DNA of 17,519 nucleotides from Azoarcus sp. GTDB taxonomy: Bacteria; Pseudomonadota; Gammaproteobacteria; Burkholderiales; Rhodocyclaceae. The DNA is taken from contig JALNWS010000079.1 of the NCBI GenBank assembly GCA_023230755.1, forward strand, positions 1 through 17,519, given 5' to 3'. The notes under the pieces are model-generated. The model made no database searches. It had not been told where the DNA came from and saw only the letters and a program-made list of their open reading frames with translations. The stretch's first letter is position 1; every line of letters begins with the position of its first letter. Shown here one piece after another: positions 1 to 6,260 of this stretch. The translations under genes were made by a program, and so were the position numbers.

Positions 1-18
1 ATGCCGATGCCCAAATGA
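1..18 (+). CDS. Possible 3' tail of a preceding gene (partial)
   Basis: The first 18 bases can be read as the end of an open frame, ...MPMPK followed by TGA at 16-18. A GC-rich hairpin lies just after it. Nothing more of the gene is inside the window, so its identity cannot be judged. The other two frames also run in from the edge, so this reading is only a guess. Confidence 0.25.
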   Translation: MPMPK

Positions 19-29
19 GTGAGCGCGCG

Positions 30-60
30 GCGGCGGTGAGCCGCCGCGTCACCTCCTTTT
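30..60 (+). terminator. GC-rich hairpin, possible terminator of the upstream gene
   Basis: Bases 30-36 (GCGGCGG) pair with 41-47 (CCGCCGC) around a TGAG tetraloop. A register with 8-bp arms at 26-33 and 41-48 is also possible. A short T run follows at 57-60, but it is separated from the stem by a C-rich stretch. This could end the gene that runs in from the left edge, although it is not a textbook intrinsic terminator. Confidence 0.35.
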
Positions 61-75
61 CCGGAGCATGAAATC

Positions 76-207
76 ATGAAGTGGTTTAACAGTCTTGTCG
101 CCGGTTTGCGCCGTTGGATGGCATCAAACGCGAAAGCGCACGCTGATGCAAAACCGCATGCCTGCTGTTCAGCGCCGCCACCCGGTGCAGGCCGGCAGCG
201 GCAATGA
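76..207 (+). CDS. Small hypothetical protein with a Cys-Cys motif (43 aa)
   Basis: This short reading frame begins MKWFNSLVAGLRRWM and ends at TGA 205-207. A GGAG at 63-66 sits 9 bases before the ATG, a reasonable ribosome binding site. The N-terminal half is an amphipathic basic stretch; the C-terminal half contains His and a Cys pair (HACCSAPPP, residues 28-36), which could bind soft metals. Seventeen bases separate its stop from the cytochrome start, so the two are probably co-transcribed. I do not recognise a named family. A metal-related role is inferred only from the Cys/His content and the copper neighbourhood. Confidence 0.45.
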   Translation: MKWFNSLVAGLRRWMASNAKAHADAKPHACCSAPPPGAGRQRQ

Positions 208-224
208 TCTCAAAGGACGTTCGC

Positions 225-608
225 ATGAAGAAAGCCCTTAGCGTTGCTACGCTGTCAATCTTGATCACATTGTCGGTGGGCGCATCGGCGCAAGCCTGGG
301 ATGTCCCGAAGCCATCACAGGGCTTGATGCCGAATCCGAGCGCCGGAAAGCCGTTGTTCGAAAAAAATTGCGCGTCCTGTCATGGCGCCGATCTGAGCGG
401 AACCGACAAAGGCCCGGCGTTTCTGAATCGGGTTTATGAGCCTTCGCATCACGGCGATGTGGCATTTCAGCTCGCCGTAAAAAATGGCGCGCGCGCCCAT
501 CATTGGAAGTTCGGTGACATGCCCGCCGTGCCGGGCGTGACGCCCGACGATGTGGCCCACATTACGGCCTACGTCCGCATGCATCAACGCAAGGCGGGTA
601 TTCGCTAG
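225..608 (+). CDS. Secreted class I c-type cytochrome
   Basis: This encodes a 127-aa small periplasmic monohaem cytochrome. Residues 1-24 are a Sec signal peptide (basic MKK, hydrophobic core, ending near SAQA). The haem attachment motif CASCH is at residues 49-53, and M99 in GDMP is the likely axial methionine. These are the signatures of the class I cytochrome c fold. I start at 225 rather than at the in-frame ATG 204, because AAAGGA at 212-217 is properly spaced for 225 and only this start puts the signal peptide at the N-terminus. The gene follows the Cys-Cys peptide and precedes the SHOCT peptide in the same direction. It probably carries electrons in the periplasm; its redox partner is not identifiable here. 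The link to copper is by position only. Confidence 0.85.
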   Translation: MKKALSVATLSILITLSVGASAQAWDVPKPSQGLMPNPSAGKPLFEKNCASCHGADLSGTDKGPAFLNRVYEPSHHGDVAFQLAVKNGARAHHWKFGDMPAVPGVTPDDVAHITAYVRMHQRKAGIR

Positions 609-701
609 TGACGCATGGCGCGACCACCGGTGCCTCATCAACCGGCCGGCAGGATTGCCGCCTGAAGCGCACGGACTGATCCGCGCAAGGAGAAAGAGGC
701 G

Positions 702-947
702 ATGTGGGCATACATGATGGAGGGGCAGGGGTGGGGCCATATGGGGGCCGGTATGATCTTCATGGCGGTTTTCTGGATCCTGGTCATCGTATTTGTCGTG
801 ATGCTTGTCGCTCGCCTGCTGCGTCCCCGAGCCAGCAATGATACGGCGCAGGCGCCTACCGCGCAGGACGTACTTAAAAGACGCTATGCGGCAGGGGAAA
901 TCGGCCGTGATGAATATGAGCAGAAGATGCGCGATATCGGAACGTGA
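702..947 (+). CDS. SHOCT domain membrane peptide (81 aa)
   Basis: The N-terminal part is rich in Met, Gly and Trp. One transmembrane helix follows at about residues 17-41. After a short linker comes a SHOCT motif at residues 54-78 (DVLKRRYAAGEIGRDEYEQK), the short C-terminal helical domain found in many small bacterial membrane proteins. The SHOCT domain has no established biochemical function; oligomerisation is often proposed. AAGGAG at 687-692 gives a good ribosome binding site. Genes like this are common in copper and silver resistance clusters, often near small cytochromes, as here. It converges on the HD-GYP gene that ends at 1058. Confidence 0.8.
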   Translation: MWAYMMEGQGWGHMGAGMIFMAVFWILVIVFVVMLVARLLRPRASNDTAQAPTAQDVLKRRYAAGEIGRDEYEQKMRDIGT

Positions 948-1057
948 TGTCGCTGGATCGACGCCGGCCTGCTCGCGCGGTGGCTTCGCCCCCTTTGTAG
1001 GGCTGCGGGGCTTTCGTCGTTATGGTTCGGCGTTGTCGAGATGCCTATCGTTTTGCG

Positions 1058-1834
1058 TCAGGCGTCGCCCCGGCCTTCGACTGGTGTGTGCGGGGGCTCG
1101 AATTGTGTACATTTGATGCCGACCATCCAGCGTAGCGCGGCTTCTTCGTGGACCATGGCGTCGACGGCGAGCGGATCGAATTGGCGGCCAGCCATGGACA
1201 GGATTTCCGCTTTGGCGGCATCGAAGGGTAATGCGCTGCGGTAAGGGCGGTCCGACGTCATGGCGTCAAGCGTATCGATAACCGCGAATAAGCGCGCCCC
1301 CAGGGGGATAGCTTTGCCAGCCAGTCCGTGTGGATAGCCGCTGCCGTCGAAGCGCTCTTCATGGCACAACACCACCTGCGCCGCCAAGGCCATGTCCGGC
1401 AGGCGGCTCACGATGTGATACCCGTCCTCCGGGTGTTGACGCATCACCGCCCATTCGGCCGCGTCGAGCGGGCCCGCCTTGAGCAGGATGTGGTCTGGGA
1501 CGCCGATCTTGCCGAGATCGTGCAAAAGTGCGCCCCAATAGATCTGCCGCAGCACCGACGCGTCGTCGGTGAATTGGCGCGCCAACACCTGGGTGTGGCA
1601 GGCCACGCGACGTGAGTGCAGGCCGGTTTCGCGCTCCCGCAGATCCAGCGCTTCGGCCAGAGCTTCGACAAAAGCCGCGTGCGAAGCCGCTTCGGATTTG
1701 GCCGGGATGGCGTCAATCTGCTCAAGAAAACAGCGCTCGCAAAGCGGTGGCGCGCCCGCAGAATTGATTGGATTCGACTTGAGCGCCGCCGCGCAGCACG
1801 CGCACTGCATCGGGCGGCCGTGTCCGGATGTCAT
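1058..1834 (-). CDS. HD-GYP domain c-di-GMP phosphodiesterase with Cys-rich N-terminus
   Basis: This is a 258-aa cytoplasmic protein from the ATG at 1834, which overlaps the stop of the YHS gene (TGATG), implying translational coupling. An earlier in-frame start at 1882 is possible but would lie inside that gene. Residues 11-35 hold a Cys cluster (CACC, then CERC about 20 residues on) that could bind zinc or copper. From about residue 50 an HD-GYP domain follows: ETxxH at 70-73, HDLGKIG at 105-111, H134, then HEERFDGSGYP at 158-168. The last motif departs from the canonical HHExxDGxGYP, with Glu in place of the second His, a metal ligand in characterised enzymes. Family members hydrolyse c-di-GMP to pGpG or GMP. 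Being last in the copper operon suggests copper-responsive c-di-GMP turnover, which is inference. No receiver or membrane domain is present. Confidence 0.85.
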   Translation of the reverse strand: MTSGHGRPMQCACCAAALKSNPINSAGAPPLCERCFLEQIDAIPAKSEAASHAAFVEALAEALDLRERETGLHSRRVACHTQVLARQFTDDASVLRQIYWGALLHDLGKIGVPDHILLKAGPLDAAEWAVMRQHPEDGYHIVSRLPDMALAAQVVLCHEERFDGSGYPHGLAGKAIPLGARLFAVIDTLDAMTSDRPYRSALPFDAAKAEILSMAGRQFDPLAVDAMVHEEAALRWMVGIKCTQFEPPHTPVEGRGDA

Positions 1835-2322
1835 CAGTGACAGCCCGAGGGTGGCCCAACTTGCAGCTGGCCGATCTCGCACTCTTCGGTGTAGTGCACG
1901 AAGCCACGGCGCAAACGCTCGGCCCAGCCGTTGCCCAGCCGGGCGCCGGCCTCTGCCAGAACCGCTTCTATCTGCTCGGCGGTAGCTTGCAGCAAATCGT
2001 AGGTCACGGTCATGTGAGCCCCTTCAATGACCAGTGTTTCGATCCCCATCATGGCGCTAATGCTGGCGTGCAAAGCCTGTGCCTGGTTTTCGTCAAGTGA
2101 CTTGTCGAGCACGAACTGGCGCCGCTTCAGCACTTTCAAGCCTTGCTGCTTGGGGGCCGGCTGGCCGGGGCGTCCAATGTAGAGGTGGGGGTTGGTGACA
2201 AAGCGGTCGTGGCACTGCGCCGAACAAAACGCAAAGGGCTGGCCTTGATAGTCGGTCGGGTGGCTGTCCGGGGCGACCATCATGCCGCAGACGACATCCT
2301 TGACGCGCGTGTGTGTGCTCAT
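1834..2322 (-). CDS. YHS domain protein with degenerate HMA-like domain
   Basis: This 162-aa protein has an N-terminal YHS domain at residues 7-50 (VVCGMMV near residue 11, FCSAQCHDRF at 32-41), a Cys-rich metal-binding module also present at the head of the neighbouring ATPase. Residues 66-130 have the length and beta-alpha-beta-beta-alpha-beta pattern of a heavy-metal-associated (HMA) domain but lack its CxxC motif. The tail contains two more cysteines (EECEI at 146-150 and GCH at the end). The start has an AAGGATC ribosome site overlapping the copA stop region, 16 bases upstream. It is probably a cytoplasmic copper chaperone or accessory for the ATPase: CopA lacks an HMA domain, so this protein could supply that function in trans. 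The role is inferred. Confidence 0.75.
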   Translation of the reverse strand: MSTHTRVKDVVCGMMVAPDSHPTDYQGQPFAFCSAQCHDRFVTNPHLYIGRPGQPAPKQQGLKVLKRRQFVLDKSLDENQAQALHASISAMMGIETLVIEGAHMTVTYDLLQATAEQIEAVLAEAGARLGNGWAERLRRGFVHYTEECEIGQLQVGPPSGCH

Positions 2323-2338
2323 GTCGTTGATCCTTGAA

Positions 2339-4702
2339 TCAGATATCGACGCGCCGCAGGCGCAAGGCGTTGGCGATGACCGACACCGAGGACAGGCTCA
2401 TTGCCGCGGCGGCGAAGATGGGGGAAATGAGGATGCCGAGGAAGGGATACAGCACCCCGGCGGCGACCGGCACCCCGGCGGCGTTGTATACCAGCGCGAA
2501 GAACAGGTTCTGGCGGATGTTGCGCATGGTGGCAACGGAGAGCTTGCGCGCTCGCACGATGCCGGTCAGGTCGCCCTTGACCAGGGTGAAGCCAGCACTC
2601 TCGATGGCCACATCGGCGCCTGTGCCCATGGCGATACCCACGTCAGCCTGGGCCAGTGCGGGGGCGTCATTGACGCCGTCGCCGGCCATCGCCACCTTGT
2701 GTCCGGCCGCCTGCAGTTCCTTGACGATGCGCGCCTTGTCGGCCGGCAGCACATCGGCGCGGATCTCATCGATGCCGAGCTGGCCGGCCACGGCGCGGGC
2801 AGTGCGCTCGTTGTCGCCGGTGGCCATGACGATGCGCAGCCCCTGCGAGTGCAGTGCCTTGAGTGCCGCCGGCGTACTGTCCTTGACTGGATCGGCGACG
2901 CTCACCAGACCGGCGATCTCGCTGCCAATCAGCACGAACATCACGGTTTCGCCCTGGTCGCGGCGGCGATTGGCTTCGTCCATGTCGCGGCGGGCATCCA
3001 CGCCCAGTTCCTCAAGCAGCTTGGCGTTGCCCAGCGCCACTGCTTTGCCATCGACCTCGCCTTTGACGCCTTTGCCGGTGATGGCCTCGAAGGCGTCGGC
3101 CTTGGTCAGTGAAACGCCGCGCTCCTCTGCACCGCTGACAATCGCCTCGGCCAGCGGGTGCTCGGAGCCACGCTCGAGGCTGGCGGCCAGGCGCAGCACC
3201 TCGTCCTCATCATGCCCGGCGGCCGGTAGTACCGCGACCAGTTTTGGCTTGCCCACGGTCAGCGTGCCGGTCTTGTCCACGATCAGGATGTCGACCTTGG
3301 CGAAGCGCTCCAGCGCCTCGGCGTTCTTGATCAGCACGCCGGCCTGCGCGCCGCGGCCGGTGGCGGTCATGATCGACATCGGTGTAGCCAGCCCCAGTGC
3401 GCAGGGGCAGGCGATGATCAGCACCGCCACCGCAGACACCAACGCATACGCCAGCGCTGGCGTCGGTCCCCAAACGGCCCAGCCGATAAAGGCCAGCGCT
3501 GCGATGCCTACAACGGCCGGAACGAACTTTCCCGCGACCGAATCGGCGAGTTTCTGGATTGGCGCACGCGAGCGCTGTGCGTTGGCCACCATGTCGACAA
3601 TCTGCGATAACAGCGTGTCGGCGCCGACGCGCTTGGCTTCAATGATGAGTGAGCCGGTGCCATTGATCGTCGCACCCGTCACGGCATCGCCTTCGGTTTT
3701 TTCGACCGGCACGGGCTCGCCCGAAATCATCGACTCGTCGATCGACGAGCGACCTTCGAGCACCACGCCATCGACCGGCACCTTGTCGCCGGGGCGTACC
3801 CGCAGCTGGTCACCGACTACGACGTCTTCGAGCGGGATTTCCTCCTCGCGCCCGTCGGGGCGAATGACCCGAGCCGTCTTGGCGGCAAGGTCGAGCAGTG
3901 CGCGGATCGCCGAGCCTGTGCGTTCGCGCGCACCCAGTTCCATCAGCTGACCGAGCAACACCAGCACCACGATCACCGCGCCGGCTTCGAAGTACACCCC
4001 GACATGGCCCTCGGCATTGCGGAAGCCGGCCGGGAAGATGTCGGGCATGAGCACCGCCACCACGCTGAACAGGTAGGCGGCGCCCACGCCGAGAGAGATC
4101 AGGGTGAACATGTTGAGGCTGCGGTTGATGACCGATTTGACGCCGCGCTCAAAGAACGGCCAGCCCGCCCACAAGATGACCGGGGAGCCCAGCAGCAGCT
4201 CGGTCCACAGCGCGGCGCGCTCACCGATCATCTCGCGGATGAAACCCAGCCCCACGAACGGCCCCATGGTCAGGATCAGCAACGGAACGGTGAGCACGGC
4301 GCCAACCCAGAAGCGGTGGCGAAAATCGACCAGCTCCGGATTCGGCCCGGCATCCTCGGCAGGCACACCCATCGGCTCCAGCGCCATGCCGCACTTTGGG
4401 CATTCGCCCGGCGCGTCGCGGACGATTTCTGGGTGCATCGGGCAGGTGTATTGCGTGCCTTTCGGCGCCGGCTTGGCGGCCTTGTGTGCGCCGGAGAGGT
4501 AGCGCGTCGGATCGGCCACGAAGGCGTCGTGGCACTTGCTCGAGCAAAAATGGTAGGTCTGGCCCCCGTGCTGCGCCGTTGGTTTTCCGGCGTCAGGCGC
4601 GACGCTCATGCCGCACACCGGATCCTTGATCGGTGCGTGCTCATGATGGCAGGCCCTGCCGTGGTCTGCATGTCCTTGAGAGGCTGAGTGGTGCGTAGTC
4701 AT
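2339..4702 (-). CDS. copA: Cu(I)-exporting P1B-type ATPase with YHS and heavy-metal-binding domains
   Basis: This 787-aa inner membrane pump uses ATP to move Cu(I) (or Ag(I)) from cytoplasm to periplasm. The N-terminus is His-rich, followed by a YHS domain (DPVCGM at 27-32, FCSSKC at 52-57) and a heavy-metal-binding module (YTCPMHP at 85-91, CPKCGM at 101-106). No classical HMA CxxC domain is present. The core is complete: actuator SGEP at 327-330, transmembrane CPC at 432-434, phosphorylation DKTGT at 476-480, SEHPL at 513-517, TGDN at 628-631, GDGVND at 674-679, and the Cu(I)-type YN (739-740) and MSLSS (768-772) in the last two helices. I start at 4702, which has AGGAA about 8 bases upstream; an in-frame ATG at 4732 lacks this. 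It lies 45 bases after the methyltransferase gene and 16 bases before the YHS gene. Confidence 0.95.
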   Translation of the reverse strand: MTTHHSASQGHADHGRACHHEHAPIKDPVCGMSVAPDAGKPTAQHGGQTYHFCSSKCHDAFVADPTRYLSGAHKAAKPAPKGTQYTCPMHPEIVRDAPGECPKCGMALEPMGVPAEDAGPNPELVDFRHRFWVGAVLTVPLLILTMGPFVGLGFIREMIGERAALWTELLLGSPVILWAGWPFFERGVKSVINRSLNMFTLISLGVGAAYLFSVVAVLMPDIFPAGFRNAEGHVGVYFEAGAVIVVLVLLGQLMELGARERTGSAIRALLDLAAKTARVIRPDGREEEIPLEDVVVGDQLRVRPGDKVPVDGVVLEGRSSIDESMISGEPVPVEKTEGDAVTGATINGTGSLIIEAKRVGADTLLSQIVDMVANAQRSRAPIQKLADSVAGKFVPAVVGIAALAFIGWAVWGPTPALAYALVSAVAVLIIACPCALGLATPMSIMTATGRGAQAGVLIKNAEALERFAKVDILIVDKTGTLTVGKPKLVAVLPAAGHDEDEVLRLAASLERGSEHPLAEAIVSGAEERGVSLTKADAFEAITGKGVKGEVDGKAVALGNAKLLEELGVDARRDMDEANRRRDQGETVMFVLIGSEIAGLVSVADPVKDSTPAALKALHSQGLRIVMATGDNERTARAVAGQLGIDEIRADVLPADKARIVKELQAAGHKVAMAGDGVNDAPALAQADVGIAMGTGADVAIESAGFTLVKGDLTGIVRARKLSVATMRNIRQNLFFALVYNAAGVPVAAGVLYPFLGILISPIFAAAAMSLSSVSVIANALRLRRVDI

Positions 4703-4747
4703 GTCCGCATTCCTGATTGATTTTGATTGCAACGGGGCGTTATTTGT

Positions 4748-5395
4748 TCAATGCCGCGTGGTGTCGATTGCCTGCCAGCGCGGGAAAATAGCGGGTGTCG
4801 CCTTGGCGTAGCGATCCCATGCCTCGCCAAAGTGCGCGGCCGAGTCACGCTCTTCGCGGCGGGCGAGACGGACATAGACGATAAGGAGGATCGGGAACAT
4901 CCCCAGCGTGACCAGCGTGGGCCACTGCAGCAAAAAGCCGATCATGATCAGCACGAAGGCCACGTATTGCGGGTGGCGCAACCGGGCGTAGGGACCCGCT
5001 GTGGCAAGTTGCCCGCTCGCTTGCGCTGCGTAGAGCACCCGCCAGGCGGCTGCCAGCAGCCAGAATCCGCCGCCGATAAATACCGTTGAGAGTAGATGGA
5101 AGGGGCCGAAGTGCGGGTTGGTGCGCGAGCCGAACATCATCTCCAGCAGATGACCGGAGTCGTGGGCCAGAAAATCGATGCCTGGAAAGTGCTGCCCCAG
5201 CCAGCCCGAGAGCAGGTAGATGGTCAGCGGAAAGCCATACATTTCGGTAAATAGCGCCACGAGAAAGGCGGAGAACATCCCCAGCGTGCGCCAATCTCGC
5301 GCGGTGCGGGGCTTGAAGAAGCTGAAGGCGAAGAAGATGAAGATCGCGGAATTGATCGCCACCAGCGACCACAGTCCGTAGGAGGATTCGATCAT
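4748..5395 (-). CDS. ICMT/PEMT-like integral membrane methyltransferase family protein
   Basis: This 215-aa protein has several hydrophobic helices (about residues 8-28, 38-63, 100-124 and 145-177). It ends in the signature of the isoprenylcysteine carboxyl methyltransferase / phospholipid methyltransferase superfamily: GPYARLRHPQY at 134-144, then RREERDSAAHFGEAWDRY at 179-196, which bind S-adenosylmethionine in this fold. The true substrate is unknown, since bacteria lack prenylated proteins of the eukaryotic kind. Genes of this family are often found next to copper ATPases. Its ATG overlaps the DUF2933 stop by 4 bases (ATGA), so the two are translationally coupled. The residues 64-100 loop between helices is rich in His and Met (GQHF, HDSGH, EMMF, PHFGPFH). 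A role in modifying lipids or a partner protein under copper stress is speculation. Confidence 0.8.
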   Translation of the reverse strand: MIESSYGLWSLVAINSAIFIFFAFSFFKPRTARDWRTLGMFSAFLVALFTEMYGFPLTIYLLSGWLGQHFPGIDFLAHDSGHLLEMMFGSRTNPHFGPFHLLSTVFIGGGFWLLAAAWRVLYAAQASGQLATAGPYARLRHPQYVAFVLIMIGFLLQWPTLVTLGMFPILLIVYVRLARREERDSAAHFGEAWDRYAKATPAIFPRWQAIDTTRH

Positions 5396-5640
5396 TTGTC
5401 GTCACCGCCGTGTTTGCCGCCGTGTCCGCCATGACCGTGTCCGCCGTGCATGAAAACATGCATCAGCGGGCAGGCCGCCAGGAACAGCCAAGGCAGCCAA
5501 CCGAGCAGGTGCGCCTGGTGCTCGATGGCGAGCATCACCAACGCGATGGCGGCAAAGCCACCAAAGATCCACCACGTGCGACGACTGTGGCGCGTTGCGT
5601 GGTTACTTTCGTGTTGCGCATCGGGTTTCAAAGCGTTCAT
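5392..5640 (-). CDS. DUF2933 small membrane protein with His/Gly-rich tail
   Basis: This 82-aa protein has two transmembrane helices (about residues 22-39 and 46-64). The characteristic CPLMHVFMH motif is at residues 57-65, followed by a His-Gly repeat tail (HGGHGHGGHGG) to the end. This is the DUF2933 pattern, a family frequent in copper and silver resistance loci. The His-rich tail and the CPLMH motif suggest metal binding at the membrane; no activity is established for the family. It is the first gene of the leftward operon, directly downstream of the CusR-like boxes. The ribosome binding site is weak (GGA about 7 bases upstream). Confidence 0.8.
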   Translation of the reverse strand: MNALKPDAQHESNHATRHSRRTWWIFGGFAAIALVMLAIEHQAHLLGWLPWLFLAACPLMHVFMHGGHGHGGHGGKHGGDDK

Positions 5641-5712
5641 CGCGAGTCCATTGTGGTCACTGAGGATGCGTCAATTGTTCGCCTCGGCAGGGAACGGAAA
5701 CATGACCTGCGG

Positions 5713-5728
5713 ATGACAACCGTGTCAT
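5713..5728. promoter_or_regulatory. CusR/CopR-type operator, imperfect copy
   Basis: The sequence ATGACA-ACCG-TGTCAT matches the E. coli CusR box layout (ATGACAA, two bases, TTGTCAT) with one mismatch in the inner bases. It is followed by a T-rich stretch. It lies 73 bases before the DUF2933 start and about 56 bases (centre to centre) from the perfect copy. It is probably the operator of the leftward operon or an auxiliary site. Confidence 0.65.
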
Positions 5729-5759
5729 TTTTCCTTTTTCAGGCGGTGCCCTGGGCTGC

Positions 5760-5793
5760 GACGCAAAGATGACAAATTTGTCATCTTTGCGTC
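5760..5793. promoter_or_regulatory. Perfect 34-bp palindrome containing a CusR/CopR-type operator
   Basis: Bases 5760-5776 and 5777-5793 are exact reverse complements with no loop. The core at 5769-5784, ATGACAAATTTGTCAT, fits the CusR consensus (ATGACAA, two bases, TTGTCAT) exactly. It lies 63 bases upstream of the cusF start, with a weak -10-like TACAGT at 5818-5823. This supports copper-induced transcription of cusF and downstream genes by a CusR/CopR-type response regulator. The regulator gene itself is not in the window. Confidence 0.8.
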
Positions 5794-5855
5794 AGGTCAC
5801 CGACGGGATGGTTCCTCTACAGTGGCGCCACTCGAAACTCATTCTAGGAAGGATC

Positions 5856-6191
5856 ATGAAAGCACTTATCTCTGCCATTTTCGTGGCAGCAGCCTTGGGG
5901 TCGGCCATGCCCGCCAGTGCAGCAGGGGACCACGGTCATGGCGCGATGCCCATGGCCGCGGCAACGGACGGCATGTCAGAAGGGATGGTCAAAAAGGTGG
6001 ATGCCGCCAAGGGCAAGATCACGATCAAGCACGGCCCGCTCAAAAATCTCGGCATGCCGGGCATGACGATGGTGTTCAAAGCGGCGTCGATGGACATGCT
6101 GAAGAAGGTCAAACCGGGTGACACCGTACATTTTGTTGCCGAAGACGTTGGCGGAACGCTGACGGTGACCCAGCTGGAAAGCGCTCAATAG
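5856..6191 (+). CDS. cusF: CusF-like periplasmic Cu(I)/Ag(I)-binding chaperone
   Basis: This 111-aa protein has a signal peptide (residues 1-23, cut near ASAA), a short His/Met-rich linker (HGHGAMPM), and a CusF domain from about residue 40. In E. coli CusF the metal is held by H36, M47 and M49 and capped by W44. The same spacing here gives H59, M70 and M72, but the Trp position is M67 (in LGMPGMTM), so the aromatic cap is replaced by a third methionine. CusF proteins carry periplasmic Cu(I) to the CusCBA pump. The start at 5856 has a strong AGGAAGGA site 3-10 bases upstream. It is the first gene of the operon; a hairpin follows it before the cusC-like gene. An in-frame extension to 5769 would run through the operator and is rejected. 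Confidence 0.9.
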   Translation: MKALISAIFVAAALGSAMPASAAGDHGHGAMPMAAATDGMSEGMVKKVDAAKGKITIKHGPLKNLGMPGMTMVFKAASMDMLKKVKPGDTVHFVAEDVGGTLTVTQLESAQ

Positions 6192-6201
6192 GCCCGCACG
6201 A

Positions 6202-6230
6202 GAGGTGCGCTCACGCATGGTGCGCACCTC
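6202..6230 (+). repeat. Intercistronic hairpin between cusF and the cusC-like gene
   Basis: GAGGTGCGC at 6202-6210 pairs perfectly with GCGCACCTC at 6222-6230 around an 11-base loop. No U run follows, so it is probably not a full intrinsic terminator. Hairpins in this position commonly stabilise the upstream message or let only some transcripts continue, which would give more CusF than pump. Confidence 0.6.
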
Positions 6231-6260
6231 GCCGATGATCCTCTTCCGGACTTCAAACCG

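Noticed and set aside
988..1011. GCCCC...GGGGC inverted repeat between the SHOCT and HD-GYP genes as a shared terminator
   Set aside because: Only five paired bases with a long loop and no proper T run on either strand.
2334..3950. Long open frame (538 codons) on the plus strand opposite copA
   Set aside because: It is an antisense shadow of a GC-rich gene: Ser/Ala/Arg-rich, low complexity, no domain and no ribosome site, while the minus strand encodes a complete P1B-ATPase.
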